Position numbers and translations under genes: made by a program. A stretch of 51,450 nt of DNA from NCBI GenBank assembly GCA_023451395.1, contig JAEXZL010000012.1, positions 1-51,450 on the forward strand. The letters run 5' to 3'. Of this stretch, positions 1 through 7,308 are shown piece after piece. Each line of letters begins with the position of its first letter. The stretch's first letter is position 1. This stretch comes from Bacillota bacterium. GTDB taxonomy: Bacteria; Bacillota; Clostridia; Clostridiales; Clostridiaceae. Below the pieces are notes generated by a model, which was not told the origin of the DNA, made no database searches, and was given only the letters and a program-made list of their open reading frames with translations.

Positions 1-726
1 GAATTTACTTGTGTAGGGAGGTATTGCAAAAAAAAGAAAAAGGCAAATCCTCATGGAAAAATAAATCTTGAAAAAGCACTTAATTACTCCTGCAATGATT
101 ATTTTATAGAGCTCGGAGACCTATTAGATTCTAATAAAATAGTGGAATTCGCCAAAAGCCAAGGATATTTAAATAAGGTATTAAACCTAAACGATGAAAT
201 AGCTGGTAATGTTAATCTTCCTAAAAGTTATGAAAAAAATAATAATCTTATGCTTGGATATAGCTTAAGTGCCACACCACTTCAGGTTGCTACCTCAATT
301 TCAGCTATCCTTAATGAAGGAAAGGTCATAAAACCATATTTAATTAAATCCATTACAACCACTAAAGATGAGATTTTAAAAGAACTTCCTGAAGATAATC
401 AGGAGGTGATTTCAAAAAGTACTGCTGATTTATTAAAGGGTATAATGAGAAGCACTGTACTTTATGGAACTGGCTCTATTGCAAATATTAAGGGAGTGGA
501 AGTAGGAGGGAAGACAGGAACATCCAGTTCTATTGATGGTTTTAAAGATCATACTCATGGATGGTTTAGCGGCTATTTTAAGAATAAAGACAACTATTAT
601 ATTTTAGTAGTATTTGTTCCCAATATCGACGGAAATAATGATGAAGGAGAAGAATATCAAGGCAGTAATAGCGCTGGTGTAATTTTTAAGGATATCATCA
701 TGGAGCTGAAGGATGAAGACTTATAG
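1..726 (+). CDS. Class B penicillin-binding protein, C-terminal part (5' end outside window)
   Basis: The frame is open from base 1, so the gene starts upstream of the window. The visible 241 residues are the C-terminal half of a penicillin-binding transpeptidase, which cross-links peptidoglycan peptides on the outer face of the membrane. The SxN motif (Ser-Cys-Asn) lies at 88-96 and the KTGT motif at 511-522; the catalytic SxxK would lie upstream. The stretch GYSLSATPLQVA is typical of class B (SpoVD/PBP2-like) enzymes. No PASTA domain follows the catalytic domain. It sits directly before sigK, which hints at, but does not prove, a role in the spore or division septum. An internal GTG at 142 is not the start. 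Confidence 0.85.
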   Translation, partial: EFTCVGRYCKKKKKANPHGKINLEKALNYSCNDYFIELGDLLDSNKIVEFAKSQGYLNKVLNLNDEIAGNVNLPKSYEKNNNLMLGYSLSATPLQVATSISAILNEGKVIKPYLIKSITTTKDEILKELPEDNQEVISKSTADLLKGIMRSTVLYGTGSIANIKGVEVGGKTGTSSSIDGFKDHTHGWFSGYFKNKDNYYILVVFVPNIDGNNDEGEEYQGSNSAGVIFKDIIMELKDEDL

Positions 727-853
727 GTTAAGTGTACAGACCTTTTTATACCTTTCCTCTTATAATTATTTAAATAATAATTAAGCTTATTATTGGAAAC
801 TATTATATTTTCTCTGAATACTATATTATAAGCACTATTGAGAGGAGCAACTA

Positions 854-1555
854 GTGTTTGCTTTAAATTATTTGATAGAGGTTTTAGGAAGTATTTCTTT
901 TCTAAGTGGTTATATTACCGGTGGGAATTCTTTCCCGCAACCTTTAGATGAGAAGGAGGAAGAGGAATATCTCATTAAGCTTAAAGGGGGAGATGAAGAG
1001 GCAAAGAGCATTTTAGTTGAAAGAAACCTTCGATTGGTAGCTCACATTGTAAAAAAATATACCTATCCTGGCAAGGAAATTGATGATTTAATCTCTATAG
1101 GTACAGTAGGGTTAATTAAGGCTATAGATTCCTTTGATGTTTCAAAAGGTACAAGACTTGCAACCTATGCAGCAAGGTGCATTGAAAATGAGATACTTAT
1201 GCTCATAAGAAATAATAAGAAGGCTAAGGGTGAGGTATATCTTCAAGATCCAATAGGAGTTGATAAAGAAGGAAATGAAATTTGTCTCATGGATGTTTTA
1301 AGCAGTGAGGATGATTCTATCACTGATATAGTAGAAAATAAAATACAGGTTAAAAGACTATACTTAAAGATATATACTGCACTTCAGGATAGAGAGAGGC
1401 TCATAATTGAGATGCGTTATGGTCTCATTGATGGAAAATGTAAAACTCAAAGAGAGATTGCAAAGCTCTTAGGGATATCAAGATCTTACGTGTCAAGAAT
1501 CGAAAAAAAGGCTTTAAAAAAGCTCCTTAAAGAATTAAATGGAAAAGCAAAATAA
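854..1555 (+). CDS. sigK: RNA polymerase sigma-K factor, pro-form (uninterrupted)
   Basis: Late mother-cell sporulation sigma factor, 233 residues. The protein matches the SigK pattern: a short hydrophobic N-terminal pro-sequence ending near SGYITGG, the motif NSFPQPL, region 2 (RNLRLVAHIVKKY, DLISIGTVGLIKAIDSF, ATYAARCIENEILM) and a region 4 helix-turn-helix ending in GISRSYVSRIEKKALKKL. The pro-sequence implies activation by membrane proteolysis (SpoIVFB in Bacillus). The start is GTG 854, seven bases after a GAGGAG ribosome binding site at 842-847. The gene is continuous: no skin-type recombinase element splits it, unlike in B. subtilis or C. difficile. I see no convincing sigma-E promoter in 727-853. 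Confidence 0.95.
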   Translation: MFALNYLIEVLGSISFLSGYITGGNSFPQPLDEKEEEEYLIKLKGGDEEAKSILVERNLRLVAHIVKKYTYPGKEIDDLISIGTVGLIKAIDSFDVSKGTRLATYAARCIENEILMLIRNNKKAKGEVYLQDPIGVDKEGNEICLMDVLSSEDDSITDIVENKIQVKRLYLKIYTALQDRERLIIEMRYGLIDGKCKTQREIAKLLGISRSYVSRIEKKALKKLLKELNGKAK

Positions 1556-1560
1556 TTTGA

Positions 1561-1610
1561 AATAAAATCCTCTTCACTGTAAGGTTAGCAAGAGGATTTT
1601 ATTATTTTTT
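1561..1610 (+). terminator. Rho-independent terminator after sigK
   Basis: A perfect 14-bp stem (1561-1574 with 1590-1603) has a 15-base loop and is followed by a T-run at 1605-1610. It separates sigK from pilT. Confidence 0.9.
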
Positions 1611-1724
1611 GTAGAATAAATAATAATTGGGTAAATATTATTTATAACTGTCATAAGAATAAAAGCATATTTATCTTAGTTAAATAAAAAGGGATTAGAT
1701 AGTGTAAATTGAGGAGGTTATATA

Positions 1725-2777
1725 ATGGTAACATTGAAGGAATTATTGGAATTGACTGTGGATAAAAATGCTTCAGATTTACATTTTACCGTAGGATTAC
1801 CACCGGTAATGAGGGTTAATGGAAAGCTAATACATATAAGCAGTGCAAAGTTAGCTCCAAAGGATACTGAAAAGTTCGCAAAGGAAATATTAGGAGAACT
1901 CTACAGTGTATACTTAGAAGAGGGTGAAGTAGATACATCTTATTCTATACCTGGTCTTGGCAGGTTTAGAGTTAATGTATTTAAACAGCGAAATAGCTGT
2001 GCCATAGCTATAAGAGTTATATCTTTAAAAATACCAACCCTACAGGAACTAGGGCACCCTTCAGTTATAAAGGAACTTATTAATAAAAAAAGGGGACTTA
2101 TATTGGTAACAGGTCCTACTGGTAGTGGTAAAAGTACAACATTAGCAGCTATGATAAATGAAATAAATAATACTAGGGATGGTCACATAATAACTCTTGA
2201 AGATCCTATAGAATATCTTCATAGGCATAATAAATCCATGATAAATCAAAGAGAGATAGGAAAGGATAGTAGAAGCTACAAGAACGCTTTGAAATCAATA
2301 CTCCGAGAAGATCCAGATGTTATATTAATTGGTGAAATGAGAGATTTAGAAACTATATCAATAGCAATAACTGCAGCTGAAACAGGACATCTTGTTCTTT
2401 CAACTCTGCATACTATAGGAGCAGCAAAAACTATAGATAGAATTATTGATGTTTTTCCACCCTATCAGCAGCAGCAAATAAGAATACAGCTATCAGCGGT
2501 GCTCCAGGGTATAATATCTCAGCAGCTTGTTCCAACTGTAGATGGTGGAAGGACCTCTGCACTAGAGATAATGACTGCAACACCAGGGGTTCAAAATATG
2601 ATTAGAGAAGGAAAGACTCATCAAATTGAATCAGCAGTTCAAACAGGAAATAAGTATGGAATGAAAACTATGGATATGGCTCTTACGGAGTTATATAAAA
2701 AAGGCACTATCAGTGAGGAAACAGCGCTAACTTATAGCATTGATAGAGAAATGATAAGTAGAATTATGCTTCTATAA
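1725..2777 (+). CDS. pilT: Type IV pilus retraction ATPase PilT
   Basis: A 350-residue hexameric ATPase that powers pilus retraction at the inner face of the membrane. Walker A is GPTGSGKST at residues 130-138. The Walker B/Asp-box region is DPDVILIGEMRD, followed by the His-box-like AAETGHLVLSTLHT. The N-terminal PAS-like domain opens with LLELTVDKNASDLHFTVG. The length is normal for PilT. A GAGGAGG site precedes ATG 1725. No other pilus genes are in the window, so it stands alone between two terminators. PilT homologues in clostridia support gliding/twitching motility; whether this one does cannot be told from sequence. Confidence 0.95.
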   Translation: MVTLKELLELTVDKNASDLHFTVGLPPVMRVNGKLIHISSAKLAPKDTEKFAKEILGELYSVYLEEGEVDTSYSIPGLGRFRVNVFKQRNSCAIAIRVISLKIPTLQELGHPSVIKELINKKRGLILVTGPTGSGKSTTLAAMINEINNTRDGHIITLEDPIEYLHRHNKSMINQREIGKDSRSYKNALKSILREDPDVILIGEMRDLETISIAITAAETGHLVLSTLHTIGAAKTIDRIIDVFPPYQQQQIRIQLSAVLQGIISQQLVPTVDGGRTSALEIMTATPGVQNMIREGKTHQIESAVQTGNKYGMKTMDMALTELYKKGTISEETALTYSIDREMISRIMLL

Positions 2778-2784
2778 GAAAAAT

Positions 2785-2817
2785 AGAGATTGATGCTAAA
2801 AAATAGCATCAATCTCT
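2785..2817. terminator. Bidirectional terminator between pilT and the minus-strand small ORF
   Basis: A perfect 13-bp stem (2785-2797 with 2805-2817) has a 7-base A-rich loop. T-rich sequence on the pilT exit side is short (TTTAGTTA); read on the minus strand, the hairpin is followed by TATTTTTC. It lies four bases past the stop of the minus-strand ORF and eight past pilT, so it can end both transcripts. Confidence 0.75.
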
Positions 2818-2821
2818 TTAG

Positions 2822-2938
2822 TTAAAAGGCCATATAATCGAACATCTTTATACAAAAGTCACATTTTATAATATTATTAGGCTCACTATTGTATTGGTTT
2901 ACATCCTTTAATAAAGCTTCTATCATAATTCTTTTCAT
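2822..2938 (-). CDS. Unrecognised 38-residue protein with a sequestered RBS
   Basis: Not assigned to any family. The ORF starts at ATG 2938 (minus) with a near-ideal AAGGAGGA site six bases upstream and ends at TAA 2822, just before a bidirectional terminator. The peptide begins MKRIMIEALLKDV and carries the pair C-D-F-C near its C-terminus. It has no signal peptide or membrane segment. Its ribosome binding site is one arm of a 14-bp hairpin, and a promoter and tiny leader ORF lie upstream, all on the same strand. It faces pilT (convergent) and diverges from the glycosyltransferase gene. A real, translation-controlled small gene is likely from the signals; its function is unknown. Confidence 0.55.
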   Translation of the reverse strand: MKRIMIEALLKDVNQYNSEPNNIIKCDFCIKMFDYMAF

Positions 2939-2944
2939 GGGAAA

Positions 2945-2985
2945 TCCTCCTTTATTCTTATCTAACTATTAAAGAATAAAGAGGA
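2945..2985 (-). promoter_or_regulatory. Hairpin that buries the Shine-Dalgarno of the 38-residue ORF
   Basis: On the minus-strand RNA, the arm at 2985-2972 (reads UCCUCUUUAUUCUU) pairs with the arm at 2959-2945 (reads AAGAAUAAAGGAGGA). This gives 14 base pairs with one bulged G and a 12-base loop. The 3' arm contains the whole Shine-Dalgarno, so translation should be off unless the hairpin is opened. Pairing is seen directly; the regulatory role is inference. Confidence 0.6.
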
Positions 2986-3026
2986 GCTAACCAAAGGACT
3001 CATCCTGTCGATGAAACACAGATTCT

Positions 3027-3053
3027 CTAAAACAGAAAAACCCTCTTGTTCAT
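3027..3053 (-). CDS. Possible 8-residue leader peptide
   Basis: A GGAGGT site (3070-3065, minus) is followed by two overlapping starts. ATG 3058 encodes only Met-Arg-stop; ATG 3053, overlapping that stop, encodes MNKRVFLF. The first start has the better spacing (6 bases), the second has 11. Such a strong ribosome binding site in front of a minimal ORF, upstream of a hairpin that hides the next ribosome binding site, is the layout of translational attenuators. It could also be chance. Confidence 0.35.
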   Translation of the reverse strand: MNKRVFLF

Positions 3054-3103
3054 CTCATATTATTACCTCCTAATAATTTAAATTGTTATAATATTCTAAC
3101 TAT

Positions 3104-3149
3104 AATATATCATATTTTTCATTTATAAGCAAAGGGTGTATAGTATACA
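3104..3149 (-). promoter_or_regulatory. Minus-strand promoter with an operator-like palindrome
   Basis: On the minus strand, TTGCTT (3132-3127) and TATATT (3109-3104) are separated by 17 bp, giving a plausible sigma-A promoter for the leader/38-residue ORF unit. Just upstream lies a 13-bp palindrome, TGTATA-G-TATACA, at 3137-3149, in a position where a regulator could act. Promoter strength and any bound protein are unknown. Confidence 0.45.
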
Positions 3150-3340
3150 AAAGGGCTATTATGCCTATTATATAAAAGAATCCTGTAATTATCATAAGAA
3201 TTATTTATTTATCTTAAGATAGTTTCCTATATTAAGATTATATTTGAAGTTCCTTAATTTTATATAAATAAATGAAGTTAATATAGAATTTAAATACCTT
3301 TTGTGCTAAAATAACTTTGATACAGGGGGGGATATAAACT
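3150..3340. other. Intergenic region upstream of the glycosyltransferase gene
   Basis: AT-rich leader region of the glycosyltransferase gene. I see no clear -35/-10 pair, ORF or strong hairpin in it; only the G-rich ribosome binding site at its 3' end is obvious. Confidence 0.5.
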
Positions 3341-4618
3341 ATGGAAATAGTTCGAGCAATTGCCCAATCACCAATTTTAATAGTTTTTACAAATATAGTT
3401 TTTATAATATCAACGTATTATCTTTTTTTATCTTTGTTTGGTATTATAAGGTTTAGAAGACATAAGGATTGTAAACCAGAAAAGAGTTTTGCATTAGTGG
3501 TTGCGGCACACAATGAAGAAACAGTTATAAAAGATATCATAGAGAGTTTTAATAGGCTAAATTACCCGAAGGAACTTTATGATGTTTTTGTTATTGCAGA
3601 TAATTGCACAGACAAAACAGCTTCTATATCAAAGTCTGCTGGAGTAGAGGTTTTAGAAAGATTTAATAAGGAAAAAAGAGGAAAAGGCTATGCGTTAGAA
3701 TGGGCATTTGATAAGATATTTAAGCTTAATAAAAAATATGACGCTATAGCTATTTTTGATGCAGACAATTTAGTGTCAAAGAACTTTTTGTATGAGATGA
3801 ATAAGGTAATGTGTTCTGGTTATAAGGTTGTTCAAGGATATCTAGATAGTAAAAATCCAAAAGATACTTGGATCACTGGAAGTTATTCTATTTCCTTTTG
3901 GACTTCAAACAGAATGTTTCAGCTTTCTAGAAATAATATAGGTCTATCTAATCAGCTAGGAGGCACTGGGTTCTGTATAGATTCAGACATACTTAAAGAA
4001 TTAGGATGGGGAGCTACTTGTCTAACAGAGGACTTAGAATTTTCATGTAAGCTAGTTATGAATGGATACAAGGTTGGCTGGGCTCATGATGCCGTAGTGT
4101 ATGATGAAAAGCCATTAACACTTGCCCAATCCTGGTCACAGAGAAAAAGATGGATGCAGGGCTTTGCAGATGTTTATAGCAGATATTTCTTCAAGCTTTT
4201 GAAGAGAGCGATAACAAAGCTTGACTTTGTTGCATTAGATTGTGCTTTATACAGTATACAACCAATAATTATTGTACTTCTAGGAATTGCAATGGTGATA
4301 AATTATTTTACTTCAATATTTACCGTTCCAGAAATGCTTAATGAAACAATACAAGCTATTCAAAGCAATAATGTTCAAATATCAAAGTTCTATGGAATTT
4401 TTCTTTTAGTATTCCAATTTATGTATACTCCTTTTTTGTTGTTTTTAGATAAAAAGCTCAACTTTAAAGTCTTTCTTTACTATTTAATATACCCAATCTA
4501 TTCCTTGACATGGATTCCTATATCTATTCAGGGTATGATGAATAAAAATAATAAAGAATGGTCTCATACTTCCCATACAAGAAGTATAGGAATAAGTGAC
4601 CTGGAAAAAGCAAATTAA
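3341..4618 (+). CDS. Processive family 2 glycosyltransferase, membrane-bound
   Basis: A 425-residue inner-membrane enzyme that should polymerise or transfer sugars from a nucleotide donor. One N-terminal membrane segment (about 14-35) precedes the GT-A domain, which starts ALVVAAHNEE. The metal-binding DAD is at residues 140-142, the catalytic TED at 229-231 and the QRKRW motif of processive (cellulose/hyaluronan synthase-like) enzymes at 267-271. Further membrane segments follow after about residue 290. There is no PilZ domain or polymer-export partner next door, so the product cannot be named. It is monocistronic, with a G-rich ribosome binding site just upstream and a strong terminator on its stop codon. 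Confidence 0.85.
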   Translation: MEIVRAIAQSPILIVFTNIVFIISTYYLFLSLFGIIRFRRHKDCKPEKSFALVVAAHNEETVIKDIIESFNRLNYPKELYDVFVIADNCTDKTASISKSAGVEVLERFNKEKRGKGYALEWAFDKIFKLNKKYDAIAIFDADNLVSKNFLYEMNKVMCSGYKVVQGYLDSKNPKDTWITGSYSISFWTSNRMFQLSRNNIGLSNQLGGTGFCIDSDILKELGWGATCLTEDLEFSCKLVMNGYKVGWAHDAVVYDEKPLTLAQSWSQRKRWMQGFADVYSRYFFKLLKRAITKLDFVALDCALYSIQPIIIVLLGIAMVINYFTSIFTVPEMLNETIQAIQSNNVQISKFYGIFLLVFQFMYTPFLLFLDKKLNFKVFLYYLIYPIYSLTWIPISIQGMMNKNNKEWSHTSHTRSIGISDLEKAN

Positions 4619-4643
4619 CAGCCCTTTAGGGCTGTTTTTTTTT
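4618..4643 (+). terminator. Rho-independent terminator of the glycosyltransferase gene
   Basis: The stem ACAGCCC/GGGCTGT (4618-4624 with 4629-4635) has a TTTA loop and runs into a stretch of nine T. It begins on the last base of the stop codon. Confidence 0.9.
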
Positions 4644-4674
4644 GTGAATTCATTTATAAAGTTTAAAATTTTTA

Positions 4675-4703
4675 AGAGGAAATTTATTTTTTTTGTTGAA
4701 TAC
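4675..4703 (+). promoter_or_regulatory. Sigma-H-type promoter upstream of ftsAZ
   Basis: AGAGGAAAT at 4675-4683 fits the sigma-H -35 (RnAGGAwWW) exactly. After 11 bp, GTTGAATAC at 4695-4703 fits the -10 (RnnGAATww) at all but the last base. B. subtilis ftsAZ also has a sigma-H promoter that raises FtsAZ for the polar septum. The consensus is from Bacillus; the match is seen, the use is inferred. Confidence 0.65.
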
Positions 4704-4744
4704 TATATTAACCCCTAAAGCAAAGGAGGATTCAAGAAGATAAT

Positions 4745-5968
4745 ATGAAGGACAGAATTATAGTTGGAGTAGACTTAGGTTCAAGTAAGATTTGTGGAGT
4801 TGTAGGAGAAAGAAATGAGGCACAGGATATTAAACTCATTGGGAAGATTAGTGTGAATGCACGGGGGATTGAGGCTGGGATAATAAAAGATCAAGTCTTA
4901 GCAGCAGAAGCCTTGAATAAGCTCTTTAAGGAGTTGCAAGCTCTAACGGGAAGAGAATTGACAGAAGCATATATAACTGTTCCTAGTGGTATTTGCACCT
5001 TGGTACCAGTTAGAGGCAATATAGATATTAATAGTCCAGATAGGATTATTGGCAAAAGAGAATTAGCTAGAGTTAAAGATGCTGCAGGTCTATTAGTTAT
5101 TCCTTCTGATATCCGAGCTTTAGACATCATAATAGATAAGTATAATATTGATGATAAAATGACAACTAAAAGTCCTTACAGAATGAAGGGAGACAAGCTA
5201 GAGCTCATAGGTAAGATGGTGCAAATAAAAAGCAATATTTATAACAGTTATAAGGATTGCTTTGCTAGTATACATAAAAGCCTTATGGGTATTAGGATAT
5301 CCTGCGAAGCTGCTTCTGAAATATTAATTGATGATTTAGATAAAAATAGAGGTGTTGTTTTAGTTGACGTTGGCAAGGATAAAACAGACATAGCTATTTA
5401 TAATGAAGGATCTTTGAAGACTGTTGAAAAAATACCTTTAGGGGGCAATAATATTACTAAGGACTTAAGCTATTGTTTTAAAGTCCCACCAGAAGAAGCA
5501 GAAAATCTAAAACTTTCTTTGGCTAATAATGCTTATTTAGAAGAAAACAAAAATATAGACTTGAATATGGCTAGAGATATCATAGAAGCAAGAACTGACG
5601 AAATTGTAGAATTTATCGATAATTTGTTAAAGAAGTATCATAATGGTAACGATATTAGTAATATTGTGATTTATGGTAGAGGAATCCCATTTAATAGAAA
5701 GAACAAGGAAAAATTTATTAAATTATTTGATAAAAACATTAATTTCGTAGGTGGGGATGATCTTAATCTTATTAATTCTCAATATATTAACTCTTGGGGT
5801 CTTGTTAATTTAATAGAACATGAGTTAAAATGGAAATATGATAGAGAAAATGTAAATTCTAAAGTAATAGAAGAAAATGTTATAAAGAATATTACAGAAA
5901 AAAGTAAAAGAAGAGAAAAAGATGGTATAATATCAAAAATGAAAAGTTTGCTAGAGGATTTATTCTAA
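4745..5968 (+). CDS. ftsA: Cell division protein FtsA (actin-like Z-ring tether)
   Basis: An actin-fold ATPase that anchors FtsZ to the membrane, 407 residues. The phosphate-1 motif is VGVDLGSSKICGVVGE near the N-terminus and the phosphate-2 motif is VVLVDVGKDKTDIAIY in the middle. The adenosine motif near residue 310 reads NIVIYGRGIPF. The last residues (GIISKMKSLLEDLF) form the expected amphipathic membrane-targeting helix. It is less conserved than typical FtsA but is followed 13 bases later by ftsZ, which settles the identity. It is probably co-transcribed with ftsZ from a sigma-H-type promoter about 40 bases upstream. The ribosome binding site is AAAGGAGGA. Confidence 0.88.
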   Translation: MKDRIIVGVDLGSSKICGVVGERNEAQDIKLIGKISVNARGIEAGIIKDQVLAAEALNKLFKELQALTGRELTEAYITVPSGICTLVPVRGNIDINSPDRIIGKRELARVKDAAGLLVIPSDIRALDIIIDKYNIDDKMTTKSPYRMKGDKLELIGKMVQIKSNIYNSYKDCFASIHKSLMGIRISCEAASEILIDDLDKNRGVVLVDVGKDKTDIAIYNEGSLKTVEKIPLGGNNITKDLSYCFKVPPEEAENLKLSLANNAYLEENKNIDLNMARDIIEARTDEIVEFIDNLLKKYHNGNDISNIVIYGRGIPFNRKNKEKFIKLFDKNINFVGGDDLNLINSQYINSWGLVNLIEHELKWKYDRENVNSKVIEENVIKNITEKSKRREKDGIISKMKSLLEDLF

Positions 5969-5981
5969 AGGAGGAATTAGT

Positions 5982-7076
5982 TTGTTGGATTTTGATGTAG
6001 ATATTCAAGAATTTGCTAATATTAAAGTTATAGGCTGCGGCGGTGGTGGTAGTAACGCCGTTAATAGAATGATTATAGATGGTCTAAAGAATGTAGAATT
6101 CATTGCTATTAATACAGACAAACAGGCACTTATGCTATCAAACGCTTCACAGAAAATCCAAATTGGGGATAAACTTACAAAAGGGTTAGGAGCTGGTGCT
6201 AATCCTGAAATTGGACAAAAGGCAGCAGAGGAGAGTAAGGAAGAAATAGCACAAGCTATAAAAGGTGCAGATATGGTTTTTATAACCGCAGGTATGGGTG
6301 GAGGAACTGGTACCGGTGCAGCGCCTGTTGTAGCAGAAATTGCTAAATCTTTAGGTATATTAACAGTGGGAGTAGTAACAAAGCCCTTTCCTTTTGAAGG
6401 AAGAAGAAGGATGCTTCACGCCAATATGGGGATAGATAACCTCAAGAAAAGAGTGGATACTCTTGTAACAATCCCTAATGAAAGACTTTTAAATATGGTA
6501 GACAAAAAAACTACTCTCTTAGATTCTTTCAAATATGCTGATGATGTACTTAGACAAGGAGTTCAGGGTATATCTGATCTTATAACTATTCCTGGACTTG
6601 TTAATCTGGATTTTGCAGATGTTAGAGCAATAATGCTTGATAAGGGATTAGCTCATATGGGAGTTGGACAAGGTAAAGGTGATGAAAGAGCTGCTGAAGC
6701 TGCAAAAGAGGCTATTACTAGTCCTTTACTTGAGACATCAATAGTTGGGGCAACTGGAGTTCTTTTAAATGTAACTGGTGGTATGGATCTTGGTCTTTTG
6801 GAAATAAATGAAGCAGCGGAGATTGTACAGCAAGCAGCTGATCCCGATGCAAATATAATTTTTGGTGCTGTTATTGATGAAAATCTTAAAGATGAAATAA
6901 GAATTACAGTAATAGCAACAGGTTTTGAACAGGAAAAGGAACAGATGAAAACTACAGAGAAGAAACCTCAGGAAACTCCTGTAAAGAGTATTGAGGAAGA
7001 AATTTCTGAACCAACCTTTACTGAAAAAGAAGGGGATTTAGATATACCTGCTTTTTTGAGAAGGCAGAGAAGATAA
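5982..7076 (+). CDS. ftsZ: Cell division protein FtsZ (tubulin-like GTPase)
   Basis: A 364-residue GTPase that forms the cytokinetic ring. The nucleotide-binding loop reads GCGGGGSNAVNRM near residue 18, the tubulin signature GGGTGTG is at 106-112, and the T7-loop region is NLDFADVRAIM. The C-terminal tail DIPAFLRRQRR is the FtsA/SepF-binding peptide, preceded by a charged linker. The start is TTG 5982 after AAAGGAGG; a second TTG follows at once, and the resulting MLDF matches the usual MLEF start of Firmicute FtsZ. Two terminators follow. Confidence 0.97.
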   Translation: MLDFDVDIQEFANIKVIGCGGGGSNAVNRMIIDGLKNVEFIAINTDKQALMLSNASQKIQIGDKLTKGLGAGANPEIGQKAAEESKEEIAQAIKGADMVFITAGMGGGTGTGAAPVVAEIAKSLGILTVGVVTKPFPFEGRRRMLHANMGIDNLKKRVDTLVTIPNERLLNMVDKKTTLLDSFKYADDVLRQGVQGISDLITIPGLVNLDFADVRAIMLDKGLAHMGVGQGKGDERAAEAAKEAITSPLLETSIVGATGVLLNVTGGMDLGLLEINEAAEIVQQAADPDANIIFGAVIDENLKDEIRITVIATGFEQEKEQMKTTEKKPQETPVKSIEEEISEPTFTEKEGDLDIPAFLRRQRR

Positions 7077-7093
7077 TTATAACTGATATCTTT

Positions 7094-7122
7094 AAGCGAA
7101 GGAGTGAATCCTTCGCTTTTTT
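7094..7122 (+). terminator. Rho-independent terminator after ftsZ (first of two)
   Basis: AAGCGAAGGA pairs with TCCTTCGCTT (10 bp, 5-base loop), followed by T-rich sequence. Confidence 0.88.
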
Positions 7123-7150
7123 ATACTAAATAATTAATGAATATAGCACA

Positions 7151-7191
7151 CAAAGGTTATCATTACTACTGTATGATAGCCTTTGTTTTTT
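7151..7191 (+). terminator. Rho-independent terminator after ftsZ (second of two)
   Basis: A 13-bp stem (7151-7163 with 7173-7185, one G-T pair) is followed by TTTTTT. The tandem pair isolates ftsAZ from spoIIGA. Confidence 0.88.
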
Positions 7192-7253
7192 AGTATATTT
7201 TTAAAGTTTTATGTAATATTTTAACCTATAAAAAAATAATCAATGCAGTAAAA

Positions 7254-7286
7254 ATGACAAAAAAATGCTGAACCAAGCTATATAAT
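7254..7286 (+). promoter_or_regulatory. Long-spacer promoter with Spo0A-box-like element before spoIIGA
   Basis: ATGACA (7254-7259) and TATAAT (7281-7286) are 21 bp apart, too far for ordinary sigma-A use. TGACAAA at 7255-7261 differs from the Spo0A box TGNCGAA at one base and overlaps the -35. The B. subtilis spoIIG promoter has the same design: a 22-bp spacer activated by phosphorylated Spo0A. The similarity is seen; control by Spo0A is inference. Confidence 0.45.
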
Positions 7287-7308
7287 TAAGACTATAGAAG
7301 GTGAGGTA

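Noticed and set aside
727..853. Sigma-E promoter before sigK
   Set aside because: Looked for it because Bacillus sigK needs sigma-E, but no -35/-10 pair with proper spacing was convincing.
4891..5130. 79-codon minus-strand ORF inside ftsA
   Set aside because: Shadow frame of a well-conserved gene, with no ribosome binding site or recognisable product.
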